In this document: positions 34,135-47,147 of the stretch, piece after piece
How the letters are laid out: the number at the start of each line of letters is the position of its first letter
How positions within the stretch are numbered: the stretch's first letter is position 1
DNA from: Cytidiella melzeri
Taxonomy: Eukaryota > Basidiomycota > Agaricomycetes > Polyporales > Irpicaceae
NCBI GenBank assembly: GCA_022592445.1
Contig: JABYQR010000033.1
Span: 151,097 to 215,096, forward strand
Length of the DNA: 64,000 nucleotides
Reading direction: 5' to 3'
Made by a program: the position numbers and the translations under genes
Notes under the pieces: model-generated
Seen by the model: only the letters and a program-made list of their open reading frames with translations
Databases searched by the model: none
What the model was told of the DNA's origin: nothing

Positions 34135-34929
34135 GGCAGAGACTCAGCGTGATATCCTCTCGTGAGCGCTCCTCACACGTTACAGCGGAAGTGACCATCA
34201 ATTCTTCCTTTTAAGGCAGGTCTATACATGTGCAAAAAATTTGGAATTCCAGTTTATTTTGCAAAACACTGTAGACAGAGCCACTATACGTTCACAAGCT
34301 TTGATATATCATTGAGGCAACCATTTCACATAGGCTAGGATGATTGCAAGTTTGCCTGACAAAGGGGGCAGGCAGCGTGACAGGCCTTAGGGGGGCACTT
34401 CACCATAAGCCAAGGACACCATTGTGACCATGGGATCAATCTGTGACAAACAGAGTACACTGTTGCAAAACTTGCACTGTGTTGTTCATCACAGGGTATT
34501 TTTGCTTGACGTACAAGTGTGAAAATGCCCCTAACAAACGAGGTTTTCGAGCAATTAATCAAGTTGTGACCCCCGAATGACGCGCGGAAACAACAGTAGA
34601 AGTTCGTATGATAGATTGTGCCTTTCGCCCGACAGTTTCACCTGATAGACACAAGCGTGAATTCGCCAGCTTTTTGAGCAATGATTTAATAACCCAGTTC
34701 CTCCAACACATTATCTTGTGAATTTAGACAGGTAGCTATGGTGTAGGTTTTGCAGGATAAGGCCCAAAAGTTGGTCAGACCTTATGTGTGAATTCAGCAG
34801 TAAAGCAGGCAAAATATCAATCAAATTTTCTACTGCTACAACAGCGAAAAGATAGGGTAAGAATATGAGATCGGAGCGAGAGAGGCTTGCGGGAAAGCAG
34901 ACACAGACAACTCGGACAACTTTGCTACA
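34135..34929. other. no gene seen
   Basis: Spacer between the mariner-type gene and the next minus-strand gene. A 95-codon minus frame at 34711-34998 overlaps the 3' end of that gene and is not supported as separate. Confidence 0.4.
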
Positions 34930-36145
34930 TGACGTTGGTATTGCGGTTGTCATTGGCCTGTCTAAAGTATTGCATCTGTTTGCCGTAGCAACAAGCACTA
35001 CTCATGAACTGCTTCACAATGGCCGCTGTCGCCCAATTGCCCTCGAAGCGGTCAAGGTACAGGTGAATGCAACGAGCCTATAGATAGAGTCAGGGTCATA
35101 CAACAGTGAACAGAAGGATGCAGACTTACCGACACAAAGATCTTGCTTAAATCCTTGGCACTGACACAGCAGTAAGGGCACGAGAGATCCAATTGTGCAG
35201 CGTGCACAAGCTTGCGCACAGTTGCCTACAGTGAAACATCAGCAAACGTTGCAACAATGACAAGACGCGACGTACCAGTATCATGTTATATTTTTTGCCC
35301 CTTTGTGCCCAGTGAGGCCCATGGCTGCCTTCAGATGGTATCTGCGCTGGCCACCACCAGCACTCCCTTTTAGCTTGGGGACGGAGTTCAGAGCAGAAGT
35401 AAGTGAGGGTAACACAAGGCGCTGCGTGTTGATGATGGCAGCGCCTGTGTTATGTGTGGTCAGCGCCGTGAACCGAGCCATCTGGGCTGTACAACGCGCA
35501 GCTGTATCAGGACTGCACGTTCATGTGAGCACACGACAGCGGAGACACACCTTGCAAAATATGGAACTGTGCGGCCAGCTCCTCCATAGTGAGACCTTCA
35601 GAAAATTTGCCGACTCCTCCATTTTGCATACCTGTGGGTGTGATAGGTATAGTAGCGTGTGCGTCATGATTCACCTGTGCTGTTGTGACACCAGCCATAA
35701 CTGGAGCCGCTGGAGAGGTTGTTGTTGCAAGAGGTCTTTGAAAGCATGAGAGACATAAGCGAATCAGAACAAAAACGGAATAAATGGGAAACGTACGCGG
35801 GAATAGTGGGAGCAGTCGAGAAGGTCGGAATTTCCGTATATGGTGGCTGAGGCGCATCATAGGTCACAATTGAGCTTGTGGCCATGGGGCTGTTGCTTGC
35901 ATCACGGAGGGCTGGATCGAGGTGAAAAACATCAGTTTGGGGTGTTGAGGGGTGAGGAACGTGAGCAGCTGAAGCCGAGGCGGCGATTATTGTTGTTGCG
36001 GAGCAAGGCATGCGCGTGCGCTATAATGGGCATAGCTCGTAAGTTGGGTACTGCGGTATGGCCTGACATGACTCACGGGTGTTGTTTCTACGTTGTGGGC
36101 ATTTGATGCAGTTTTGCATCGAGGTGGAGCGCGGGGCTTTTGAAT
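34930..36145 (-). CDS. multi-exon hypothetical gene, divergent from CACTA transposase
   Basis: Exon-like blocks on the minus strand read MSIQKPRAPPRCKTASNA (about 36145 down) and a Ser/Thr/Pro-rich region (HPSTPQTDVFHLDPALRDAS). Further blocks are VGKFSEGLTMEELAAQFHIL, MARFTALTTHNTGAAIINTQ and ATVRKLVHAAQLDLSCPYCC. The last exon reads ARCIHLYLDRFEGNWATAAI and ends at a TAG near 34932. The introns between them have GTAAGT/GTACGT-like donors. Exon joins are approximate. The family is not recognised. Its position head to head with the Tnp2-type gene makes an accessory element protein possible; a host gene is equally possible. Confidence 0.4.
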
Positions 36146-36638
36146 GCTCATTGGGCAAGAGCAGTGAGTACGTAGCTGGGACCTGAGGGAATGGCACAAG
36201 CAGATCCCGAGACAAGAGTGCTAGCTAGCTAGTGTTCCTATTTATACTCAGAAGGAGACGGGTGAACAGTGACTGAGTTGATTGAGAATAAACACACCTG
36301 AGTTCCGCGTGATTTTACACAACGCGTTGACACATTTGTCATTGTGAGCAACAGCTGAAAAATCTGCTGCACTCTAGGGCAGACACTTCCGCACTAGAGG
36401 AAATGGATAAGCTCAAGACTCACTTATTGTTGGCCATGGGTGAGCACCTCGCCAGTGCAACTCATGCTATGCGGAGTTTCCCAAACTATACAGTTGATCA
36501 GGAACCTAACCTAGAAGCTTAAGTACCTATGTCATGTATCTATGACTTGTCTTCTCTCGCAATTGATCAAGTGGTTTGTCTTGTCTTGTCTGTGCCTGCT
36601 CCTCACTCCAATATCACTAGTGTGCATCCAACATCTCA

Positions 36639-39600
36639 ATGAACAATCAGAGGCAAAAAACTGTACTCTGTCCTTGCTGTCACAAACTGGTCTTGCCAAA
36701 CACGAAGCGAAGTCATGTGAAGCTTCTTCGTGGCAACCCAAGTGTAAAAGCTGGGGCACACAGCTATCGGCTGCAAGTCTCTGCTGTTGCTCCTCTGCCA
36801 GCTTTCGAGGAGGAGCACATACTCTCCGTCAATGACAATGGCATCACCAACAATGTTGTTTTTACCGAGGAGGCCTCAGGGTCTTCTAGCATGGTTGGGG
36901 GCCTGTAATCTGAGTCTGCAGGTAAGCTCGAGCTTCTGGTATAAATTAAGCTGTGCTCAAAGGACTTACTTGTTTTGATCAGAACCACAGATTTCTGGAG
37001 TGCCAATGAACATCAATACTTCTTCGGACATCACAGTGGAGGTCTTGGCCAGTGTGATCCGAGCTCTCCGGTCAAGAGCACAACATACAAGGGAGTGTTC
37101 CACCACGGGTGTACATGAAGAGGAAGATGATGATGGAGAGAGTGAGGAGGAGGGCACCTTGAATGATAGGATGGGTCTGAATGTTGACATTCCGCATATG
37201 GAAGTTGACAACCAAGATCTCGAGCCCAATTTGGACAGCTCAGAGCCAGATGAGGATGGCCTCTACGTCTATCAACAACTTACCGAGACCTTTGAATGGG
37301 AGCTGCTTGACGTATGTGAGTTTCAATTCCACAAAGTGGACATGATGTACTGACAGTCTATGCAAACAGATAACTCGAATATACTCAGTCCTCAGGATAA
37401 GCGCATTTTGTGCTTGTTTTCCCTGAAGACGCAAACCAAAATGACACGCGAGACATTCTCCATGCTTCCCTTTGCCTTTGCTGAAGATGACGGCACACCG
37501 GCTGTATGTGTTTCTGAGGACAAGATCACATCGCGGGCAGGGTTCCTCTCAGGATTGGATCCCAAACCACTGCACTGCTGTATCAACTCATGTTGCTGCT
37601 TTGTTGACCCACACATGGACCGTCAAACATGTCCTTATTGCAATGAACCCCGTTTTAATTCATCTGGTCGTCCTCGAAAGCTCCTCACTTACATTCCTGT
37701 GGCACCGCGTCTGACAGCAATGTACAAAGACCATAAGTTTGCTGAGAAGCTGCGATACCGTACAAATTTCCAGCCTTTACCACCACGCCACAATCTCCCT
37801 CTACCCGACTGCTCCCGATATCACCAACTCAGCGGCCTGGGCTGTCCTGGAGTATGTTACTGTCAAAGCAAGATCAAGGACATCTTTGATGGCCAGCACT
37901 ACCGCGCTCCTTGTGACACCAAGGTTGAGATTGGTGGCAAGACTTATCCCTTTCACTACTTCTCCGGAAACAATGATGTAGCCCTTGGTTTTCTTACGGA
38001 TGGGTTTGCACCTTTCGAACAAAGCAAGCAGACCTGCTGGCCACTGCTTCTCATCAACTACAACATACCGCCAGAAGAACACTTTTGCAAAGAGAACCTT
38101 ATCTGCGTGGGAGTTATTCCAGGGCCCAAGAAGCCTCACAACCCTGACTCCTTCATGTGGCCTATGATTGAAGAAATCTTGTCACTGATGGTTGGGCTCC
38201 CTGCAATGGACGCGCAGACCCGAGCTTTGTTTGCGCTACATGTCTATCTCATTCTTTATGGAGGGGACATACCTGCAGTCTCAATGGTGATGAATGTTAA
38301 GGGTCACAACGGCTACTCACCATGCCGTATGTGCAAGATCCTGGGTGTAGGAGTACCAAACAGCTTGTCAACAGTGTACTATCGCCCATTGGACTGATCT
38401 CAGCATCCTGCGGTTTTAAACAGCAATTGGCAACCTGCACGCTACAATCCGAGGGAGTTACCGCTGTGGAAACACACCGAATTTCTTTGTCAGGCACACA
38501 AAGTACAGGGTAGTCCCACACAAGCAGCAGAGAAAAGGCTTTCCAAAGAATATGGCATCAAAGGAGTCTCTATTCTCAGCTCCCTCTGCTCGCTATCCTT
38601 CCCAGCATCTTTTCCATACGACTTCATGCATCTTATCTATGAGAACCCCATTCCAAATCTGATACTATTGTGGACGGGTGAGTTTCAAGGGCTAGATGAA
38701 GGTACAGAAGAGTATCAGCTGGATAGGACAGTATGGGATGCAATTGGCAAGGCTACTGCTGAGTTAGGCTCAACCATTCCTTCTGCATATGGGCCTTGTG
38801 TTCACAATGTTAAGGACGATCATTCTTATCTGACAGCAGACATGTGGTCATTTTGGACACTGTACCTTGGGCCGACTCTTCTTGACTGCAAATTCAAAAA
38901 TGCCTAGTACTACAACCACTTCCTCCAGCTTGTTGCACTTCTCAATCTCTGTCTCTCCTTTGAGCTCTTGCCTGAGAACATCCATAACATCCGAGAGGGA
39001 TTCATCACATGGGTGGAAATGTACGAGAGGTAAGCTGATCGTCTTATTAGCAGGAAACCCTCTCTGAATCCTCTCATATTTGCATGGCAGATTCTACTAT
39101 CAATACTCTCCCTCACGCCTCTCAACCTGCATACTCATCATTCATGCCCTTCTTCATATTGCTGACAGCATTGAGGCTATGGGACCTGCATGGGCATACT
39201 GGGCTTTCCCCATGGAACAGTACTGTAGTATTCTGCAACGCTCCATTTGAAGTCGGCGCCATCCTTTCACCAACCTTGCGCTGACTGTTCTTTTCGATGC
39301 ACACCTCAAGCAGCTAGGACTTCCATATAACATCCACCAGATGTTGTCACTCAAGCCTCCACCTAATGCACAGGTTCAAGGGCAGTTCCAGTCTCCAAAT
39401 TGTGAGTCATGTATGCTCACTAGAGCTTTGGCACTGACACACCCTCTTCTGACTCTAGATCCTACCTGTGTTCTTCTGCCACCTCGTCTACCCTCCAGTG
39501 CTGCTGCAGATCCGCGGCTTATTCGAAGGGTCCACCTGCACTTTGCCACTCGATTTGGCTTACCCCTCACAGTTATACGACGTGAGTTCATGAAAATTCA

Positions 39601-40180
39601 AATTGAAGGTTACGGCTGTGTATGTTGTCTTGGGGGTGATACAATGTGGGCCTCTTCAATGGTCTCTCCTACAGAGGATAGATGGGATGCCACATGGGTC
39701 CGAGTAAGTCTGAAGAATAATTATGATAGCATTGGGTACTGAGCTGAACTATTGTTTTGTTGACAGTATGATATTCTTGTGGATGATAATGCTCGTTATC
39801 GCCATGCTCCTGCTGTGTATCAGCCTAATACTTTCTACGCCAAGCTGCTGCACATCCTTGTGGTAACTGTTGCACCGGCACTAAGAATTGGTCTGCAGGA
39901 GAGAACACAATTTGTGCTTGCAGATGTCCACACCAGCAAGGCAGACAGTCACACTCTTGGTCCGTTGAAGGTGGACATGTATGACAGCATGTCACCTCCA
40001 CAGGTGATTGACATGACCCGTGTACAGTCTCTCATTGGAAGGATCCAGGCCCTCATTCTTCCTCGGACTGCACGGGCAAAACAAACTTGGGTCATTGTTG
40101 ATCAGAGTGGAGGGGCTGATGGTGCTTTCTATGCTTCAGATGTTGATGAAGCAGTGCAGGACAGCTCAGAAACCATGTAA
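36639..40180 (+). pseudogene. CACTA/EnSpm-type (Tnp2 family) transposase
   Basis: The first exon starts MNNQRQKTVLCPCCHKLVLP (zinc-finger-like). After an intron (about 36920-36981) comes an acidic segment, then the transposase: CPYCNEPRFNSSGRPRKLL, ALGFLTDGFAPFEQSKQTCW, PLLLINYNIPPEE, CVGVIPGPKKPHNPDSF, NGYSPCRMCK, FPYDFMHLIYENPIPNLILL, IHALLHIADSIEA and WAYWAFPMEQYC. Three more introns follow before the TGA... end is reached with YASDVDEAVQDSSETM. In-frame stops lie at 36906 (TAA), 38395 (TGA), 38905 (TAG) and about 39247 (TGA), with the frame otherwise continuous. This is a cut-and-paste transposase silenced by point nonsense changes. Confidence 0.82.
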
Positions 40181-42336
40181 TGTAGTTCAATTTTATCCTA
40201 TCCAATAGTACATGCTTCTGTGATATAGAAAACACTGCAGTAGGCCTCGAGATGCCTCAATACATCATACTGCCACAATGAGTCTGAGTGCCAAAATGCT
40301 AGCCACAACAAAAGTAGAATTATAATCTTTGATCATGTGGGATACAAAAAGATTATGCAGCTATATCTACATGCATACCCCTTACAGAAAATGTCGCCAA
40401 TAAAGTTATACATATATATGTACATAGCTATAGCAGATGATATTATATATTATGGCGCCGGCGCCGCGGCAGCGGTGAAATTCACCTGCTGAACTCAGCG
40501 TGTTGTTGAAAATACCCCTTGTCGCGCAAATTTCACGCTCCGAGTCGAACGAGGTCATTTTAACGCCCGCCCGCGATATTCGCTCGATATCAACTTTCGC
40601 CGACATTCAACTCCTTATCGTGCGAATCCACTTCCCTAACACGTTTGGCCGGCGAAATTCGCGGGCTATTGGCTCTGCATATTGGCTCTCGTTGTCGGCA
40701 ACGTTCCGCTGGTTGTACAAGATGCAGTTATAGATGAGATACTGGTACCAGTCGAATATTGTAATCTTTGGGGTTATATTTACGCAACCATACATTTAAT
40801 GAACCACTTGGTGCGAATACATTTGCAAAGGTGGTTCCATGATAGTATATCTGGGACGAGCTGCCTTTCTACTTCGGCCTTCTAGCTTCAACCTCGACAA
40901 GAAGGCAGATTTATGGCTTTGGGCGGTATTTGTAGAATTATTTTCAAGCAGCCTCAATTTTCAGAATCTCCAGATGTGACTGATATTCACCGCAGGACAG
41001 ATATCAAGTGACTCGTTACACCAATTGTACGCTATCTCACTCTCATGCAAACAAATTTTCGCTCTCTTGCATCTCATAGGCGAGCTTGGGTTTCTTCCTT
41101 TCACATGGATCTAGCAATTCTTTATGGCCCCCTCGTAATCTCACTTGTTACTGTTACCACTCTTGCAATCTCAGACGGTGACACCCGCACACTCATGCTT
41201 CGAAAACACCGTTCACATTCCACGACAATTTGCCATTACGCTAGCCTAGGGGTGTTCGATACTACTTGGGAGCACATCCACAGTGGCCATCCGGGCCCTT
41301 GTATTTACCACACCTCGAGCATACCTCCGTAGTATTAACGGGAGCCTTCGACTAAGCGTATATAAGGTCAGTCACAGAGCTAGTTAATGTTCAGATGGGA
41401 CACGGGCACTCACAGTGACTGACGTCCGAGCGTGGGTAGATGTGCGTATGGCGACGTTAGGGGTGTGCGTCATTTGGGCCGTCATGCTACTGAGACTATC
41501 AGCTAGCGCTGACACTAGAGAGGATTTTCCCCATGCGACATACGTTTGTGTGTTGAACTTATGTGTACGGAGAGGATACGACGCCGAGAGCGGTTTTCGA
41601 TTGCGCTAGAAAACAAGTCAGGTATTACTTCCAGTCTATGTCGAGCGAACAACACGGCGCAGAGGACGTACCAACAAGACAAAGGGGGTGAAGCAGGGTA
41701 CGAAATTGCCTCAGGCGTGCTAGAAAACTTTTATACGTTACGAAAACAGCCGTGCGCCACTATTCAACAATGCAAGCATGTGTCGTATGTTGGATATCCT
41801 CATACTGAAACTTGGGGAGAGTCACTGCTTCTCGTTGTATTCGCCACGGCTGGTCGGAATGCTCATGATACGCATGATACGGGAAGTTGAATTGCACTCA
41901 CACCTGAGACCAGGATTTCAGTACATGACGACTGACAAAGATATGACGGAGTAGCTCACCGTGCTAGCACTGTGCCAGCAGTGTGCCACCAGGTTCTTTC
42001 GGCCTCCCTAGCACAAGCAGCTACTATGGTAGGCTTTATAATCCAGGGACAGCGGAACGCACTCGCCACCGGAAATCCTAGGAGGGCCAGGGCAGATATC
42101 CTGCGGTGGTACGGAAAGCTACTAGTAGGGTGGAATGGTATACGCATCCGTATGCATCACGTACCTGGTCTGCGTTGCCAAAGTATATAACCTCAATTAC
42201 GGCCGAATGGCTATATGCAATACAACAGTGACTCAAATTGTCGTTCCTATCTTAAATAATACCTCGACAACGCCCGTCAGCGAGACGATGGAGGTGATAA
42301 ATTAACATGCAACAGTACGACACGATTATGTGTAGA
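40181..42336. other. long stretch without recognisable gene
   Basis: Contains a GC-rich patch (GGCGCCGGCGCCGCGG, 40453-40468) and a region of AATTCGC/AAATTTCAC-type motifs (40475-40670). A few frames of 60-114 codons have no domain signature. CpG content rises towards 42336, marking the return to host-like DNA. Confidence 0.45.
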
Positions 42337-44106
42337 TTACTGTGATTTCTTGGCAGCGCTCTTGTAGCCTTCCAAAGCCTTGAGTCGCTCAGTCAGAGTA
42401 GGGTGGGAGTGGTGATAGGCAGAGTACCTGTAATCGTTGCATGAAGAGTGAGCAGTTGGTTATGGAACAAGAAGGAGATTATACGACACGTACAGCCAGT
42501 CGACCCAAACTGTAGACAAATTCTTGACATGCAGCTGAACGAGTGCACGTCCGAGACGGTCGCTCATGTCGGCCATCTCGTCTGCCTTGAGCTTGTTCTG
42601 CAAGATGCACGCAAAATTGTCTGCCTGGTATTCAAAATGGCGACTAATAGCGTTCATAGCAATGCCGACGACGGCCTCGAGAGGCATCAATATCATCTGC
42701 AACGTCATATAGTTGTTACCAGCCAAAGTCATAGCACTTCAATCCTGCTTACCTGGAAGAGCAGGAAAGCTATGATAGTGGGTGGCTGTGCCGCGACGTG
42801 CTTCGGGAAGTCAAACGCACGGAGGAAAGGCGGGGCATGAATGAAGGCAGGGAAGAGCGCGAGGATAGTGAAGATATGTAACTGGGAGGCAAGGAGGAGC
42901 TTGGTTGGGTGCATGTAGTACCAGTGTCCGAGTTCGTGAGCTAAAAGCCCCGTCAATTGGCTGCGAATGACATCCTGCAGGGTAATACATACCCAGTACA
43001 GCTTCGACTTCATCAGGTTTGCTTTCTTTGATGAGCGTGTCGAAAATGACGATATGCTTGCTCTGCCAGGATCATTTAGTGGTGTTCGGATGAAACAGGT
43101 GCATGATGCTCACCCATGGAAGACCAAAGAAGTATGCATTGCTGTGTGAGCTACGCTTTGATCCGTCGATCTCATAGAGATGCGTCAACGGGAACTTCAA
43201 CTTCGAGGCCAGGGACTCGATGCGAGTCCGCAATTCACCATCCTTCAATGGAGATAGCTTGTTGAACAGGGGCTGGATGACGGTGGGGTAGATGATGACC
43301 ATGATGATCTGGAACGTTAGCCTGAAACCGCACGCTCAGTTCAAAGTGGCGTGCGAGAAATGGCGCAGCACTCACAAGAATGCCATCAACCACGGCACGA
43401 ATCGATCTCCAGCCCATTTGAAGACGTAGAGGAAGGCAGACAGGAACGGCGCCCCAATCACGAAGCCGACTGCCCAGCCTTTCAGCAAGTCCGCAACGAA
43501 CAGACCAGGCGTAGTCTTGTTGAATCCATGTCGTTCTTCCAGCACAAAAGTCTGGTAAACGGACAGGGGTAGCGAGGGAATAGTCGAAACGACGACAAGA
43601 ATAACGATGAATGCAATCGACTGTGTAATCTATCCCGCACTGTCAGTAGCAGTCACACGAAGAAATGTAACAGAAAACTTCACCTCGTACTCTTCACCGT
43701 ATCCGAATTTTCCAATGGCATCCCCGGCGACTGCCCACGCCCACGCATAAAAACCAAAGTGCAGAAGCAGAGAGTCGACGGTCTGCTTGAACAGTCCTGA
43801 GAAAAGCGCAAATTTCGCCTTGTCACGTCCGTACGTCTGAGACTTGTGGAAGACGTCGCCAGTGAAGTGTTCTGCCAGCACAGGAGGCGGTGCAGTCTTC
43901 GAGTAGAGAGGATATTGACGCAGCCTGAAAATCTATATCAGAACGTCTACTTGCCATCAAGGTTTCTCAACGTACAGCAAGTAGGATTCAAACAGGCAGA
44001 CGGTCCATGAAAATGCCTGGACGTAAGTCTTCCAGTCCACTGGGTCCGTGGACACGAAAGCTAGCTGTTTTTGCACGGTCGCCAATTGCGCGTGCAGGAA
44101 ATCCAT
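42337..44106 (-). CDS. STE24: CAAX prenyl protease 1 (Ste24 metalloendopeptidase)
   Basis: Eight exons (43976-44106, 43684-43924, 43376-43629, 43114-43321, 42993-43062, 42753-42940, 42494-42696, 42337-42427) join to 461 aa from ATG 44106, close to usual fungal Ste24 length. The enzyme sits in the ER/inner nuclear membrane and removes the last three residues of farnesylated CAAX proteins such as mating pheromone precursors. The zinc motif HELGHW is at residues 303-307 (42924-42938), created across an intron. The third ligand Glu lies in FEYQADNFA (about residue 386). Several hydrophobic helices and the conserved GLPWSKHIVIFDTL region support the call. It is divergent from the carrier gene at 44544. 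The sequence appears intact. Confidence 0.95.
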
Positions 44107-44543
44107 CCTTGTCAAACAGATATGTGCTGCGGACCTTCAGCTGTTGTGTATCGCCAACGATTAGACACAGATGCAAGGTGGCAAGTGAGGGTGAAAAAGA
44201 AACTAATGAGCGCCTGCCGCTCAGATAGACGTGGCATGGGCGTTTACTATTAAGTATTAATATTTGAAACAAAACAGAAAACGCACTTGTCGAGGATTGC
44301 GGTGTACTGTAACTTCGTGATCCTGCCTTCAACATTTCCAAGCACATCCTCAGGCTGGTATGCAAGAGAGCGCACATCTACACGAGGAAGGCATGGCAAA
44401 GTTGTCGCACGAACAAGAGTCTCTGGGGTCTCAGAAGATTATTCATCCTGTATTGCGCAACCGACGCGATACGGGTTTCCCATATGTGTCGCTGACCCAG
44501 ATGTAGTGCAAGGCTTCCCAGACGCAGCTTGCGCACTACCACC
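44107..44543. promoter_or_regulatory. shared intergenic promoter region (STE24 / carrier)
   Basis: 437 bp separate two divergent start codons, so both promoters must lie here. No single convincing TATA box was identified for either gene. Confidence 0.5.
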
Positions 44544-46063
44544 ATGTCCAACGTCGACGAAAGGCAGCCTCTTCTGCCCCCGGCTGCGCTAGCATCGTCG
44601 CCATTACCGACGGACTTACCTCCTTCGTACGCCCATGACGAGGAGAATCAGGTTACAGAGCCCGGGGGGGAAGCGGAAGTCGTCAAAGTGAAGGAGGAGC
44701 GAAGTTGGTGGTCTATCGTCTGGCGTGCTATTTTGACGGGTGTTGTCATCCTTTTCCTCGTCCTGCTCATTAAAGGCTTCATCGAAGCAGATGATGTTGA
44801 GGTGCGTATCTTGTCGTATCCGTCGTAAACGATGTTCACACTCGATCAGTTTGACCTGGGAAAGGCGTTGATGAGTGCACTTGGCGGAGGGCTGAGCGGT
44901 GCAGCTGGTACGTGCTCTTCTACCTATAGCTATATGCACGTCCTATCACTTGAACCATCATTATTGTCCGTCCTTGTTCCTTTACCACCGAATATTCCTA
45001 TCCTTTCAATTGTGAAGTGATTTCGGAGAATGTTTCCCTTGGGCATTAGCGCAATCTCTGGTAGCCCAGCAACGTTTCGCTCTTTGTGTCAGCTTAGACG
45101 AGCTTCTCACAAACATCATCATCTTTCGTGCTTATGTCTACTGGAAGGATACACAACGAAAACTAATGTGGAATTTTAGCCATGGTGCTCCAGGTCCTCA
45201 CACTCATGCCTATTCGTACGGTCATGAACTACCAATACCGGTACGGCACCACCATGACGGCAGCCACCCGTACTTTGTATCAAGATGGTGGCTGGACGCG
45301 CTACTACCAAGGCCTCACCGCTGCACTCATACAAGGTCCTGTCTCTCGCTTCGGAGACACCGCTGCCAACGCTGGTATCCTTGCCCTCCTTGAATCGAAT
45401 GGCTTCATGAAGAAGCTTCCTGCTCTCATAAAGACCATCTTCGCCAGTCTCGCCGCAGCTGCTTTCCGCATGATTCTCACACCCGTGGACACCGTCAAGA
45501 CCACAATGCAGACGGACGGGAAGAGAGGACTTGTCATCCTCCGTCAGAGGGTTCGTTCGTCTTCGCATGAATTGAGTCATGCCATCTCACATTCTCCAGG
45601 TCAAGTCTTACGGCATCGGTTCGCTATGGTACGGCGCTTTTGCGACCGCTGCGGCAACATTCGTGGGACACTATCCGTGGTTCGGAACATACAACTACCT
45701 CCAGGATGCGCTTCCACAGCCTCATAACTTGATCGAGAAGCTCCTGCGCCAAGCCTTCATTGGCTTCTGTGCCTCTGTCGTGTCTGATACGGTGTCAAAT
45801 TCGCTTCGCGTCGTGAAGACATATCGCCAGGTGAACGAACGTCGGGTTGGGTACATGGAAGCGGCACGAGCGATTATTGCTTTTGAGGGTTTAAGAGGCC
45901 TCTTTGGACGGGGACTGAAGACGAGGATACTCGCAAACGGGTTGCAAGGCATCATGTTCTCGATCCTGTGGAAGCTCTTCATGGATATGTGAGTTCAGGG
46001 TTATTCTCATGACGCGTATGACACTTATGATTTTGTCGCAGCTGGAATGACGGAACGAAGTAG
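44544..46063 (+). CDS. mitochondrial-carrier-like membrane protein
   Basis: Five exons (44544-44801, 44850-44907, 45180-45550, 45600-45988, 46042-46063) give 365 aa in one frame. The N-terminus is acidic and Pro-rich (MSNVDERQPLLPP) with one strong membrane segment (AILTGVVILFLVLLIKGF). Then come FDLGKALMSALGGGLSGAA and repeated carrier-type elements: TRYYQGLTAALIQGPVSRFG, a P-x-D-x-V-K signature in TPVDTVKTTMQT, SLWYGAFATAAATFVGHYPW and a third SNSLRVVKTYRQ. This matches the fungal SLC25-like family of unknown substrate. The 272-nt second intron is long for this organism; an unrecognised micro-exon could lie in it. Confidence 0.85.
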
Positions 46064-47147
46064 AGATGGTTGGCTCACGGATGTTCGCTTTCCCACTGAA
46101 GGTTTCGAATTTGGTGTGCGTCTGCAACCCTTGATTGGTCAATTATCATCATTATCAATTTTACCGTCGCTGTGTCTTTGTGACCGTGATGGTCCTCTAA
46201 ACGTGCATTTAATGGATCTGATAAACAGGTATGAGTAACATTGCTCCTTTCAACATTCATACTCGCGCCGATGACTATGTCTGGCGAACTACAAACCGTG
46301 ATCCGACTCATACCGGGCTCCAGCTCGCCTCTAGTTACGCGAAGTCGGACGCAATTCGACGGCGCGCTGAAGATCCTGCGGTCAATCCTTAAAGCAATCT
46401 ATTTACCTGGACGAGCACTGCGTATTGTTCCAGCTCTTGGTGGAGTTTGTCTGGATTCTCACACTATTGGTCATGATCAGCGGTGATGATGCAGATTATC
46501 AAGCAGGCATTCGACCCTGAAGCGACATCCACGGGTACATGTCATTCCCCACAAAGCGAGTCGGCCATACGCTGAGTCATAGTCCGTGTGTAGAATGGAA
46601 CCGGTCTCTACAAACTAAACAGGTCTGCCCTCGCGTCTGTGACTTGACTTGTTATTTTCAAAAGAAGAAGAATGGAAAGGTCGTCCAAACGCAACACGGG
46701 AGAACCGCTGCTCAGCGTATGGCAGAACGAGCACCTTGGTGATTACCGCACATCACACCTGAAAATTGCCTCTGGTACGCGTCGGAGGGACGCAACATCC
46801 TCCAAAAAGCCTTTTCCTGGGCCCCGCGTAAACATTCCTGTACAGGCTGTTTAATTTCGCTTTGTTGTTTACGAGTGACAAAGCGATGACTTGACTTGTA
46901 CCACTCCCCCGCGCTCAGCTTTTGCCTTTGTTGCTCCCTTGCCACAGAGTCGTACCCGGGTATAGCCGCTACAGATATGGTGCTTCCAACGCATCTCATC
47001 AACAGATGACTTCGCCAATCTTCTGGTGGGAAACTGGCAGTATTAGTATACATGAACCGGTCCCCCGAGCATGCTGGACCAGCGCTGACCGAGAGAATTT
47101 TGGCTCGCTCCTCTCCTTTCCTTTCGACAGCCACCCTCAAGCCTGCA
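46064..47147. other. intergenic region
   Basis: About 1.1 kb between two plus-strand genes. Short frames only; no RNA gene or repeat recognised. It holds the promoter of the MFS gene. Confidence 0.5.

Noticed and set aside
40453..40670. Possible Helitron end or CpG island promoter
   Set aside because: No CTRR end with hairpin, no Rep/helicase gene and no adjacent gene start could be identified.
44908..45179. Hidden exon in the 272-nt intron of the carrier gene
   Set aside because: Direct joining of the flanking exons keeps frame and family sequence, so no extra exon is needed, although a micro-exon cannot be excluded.
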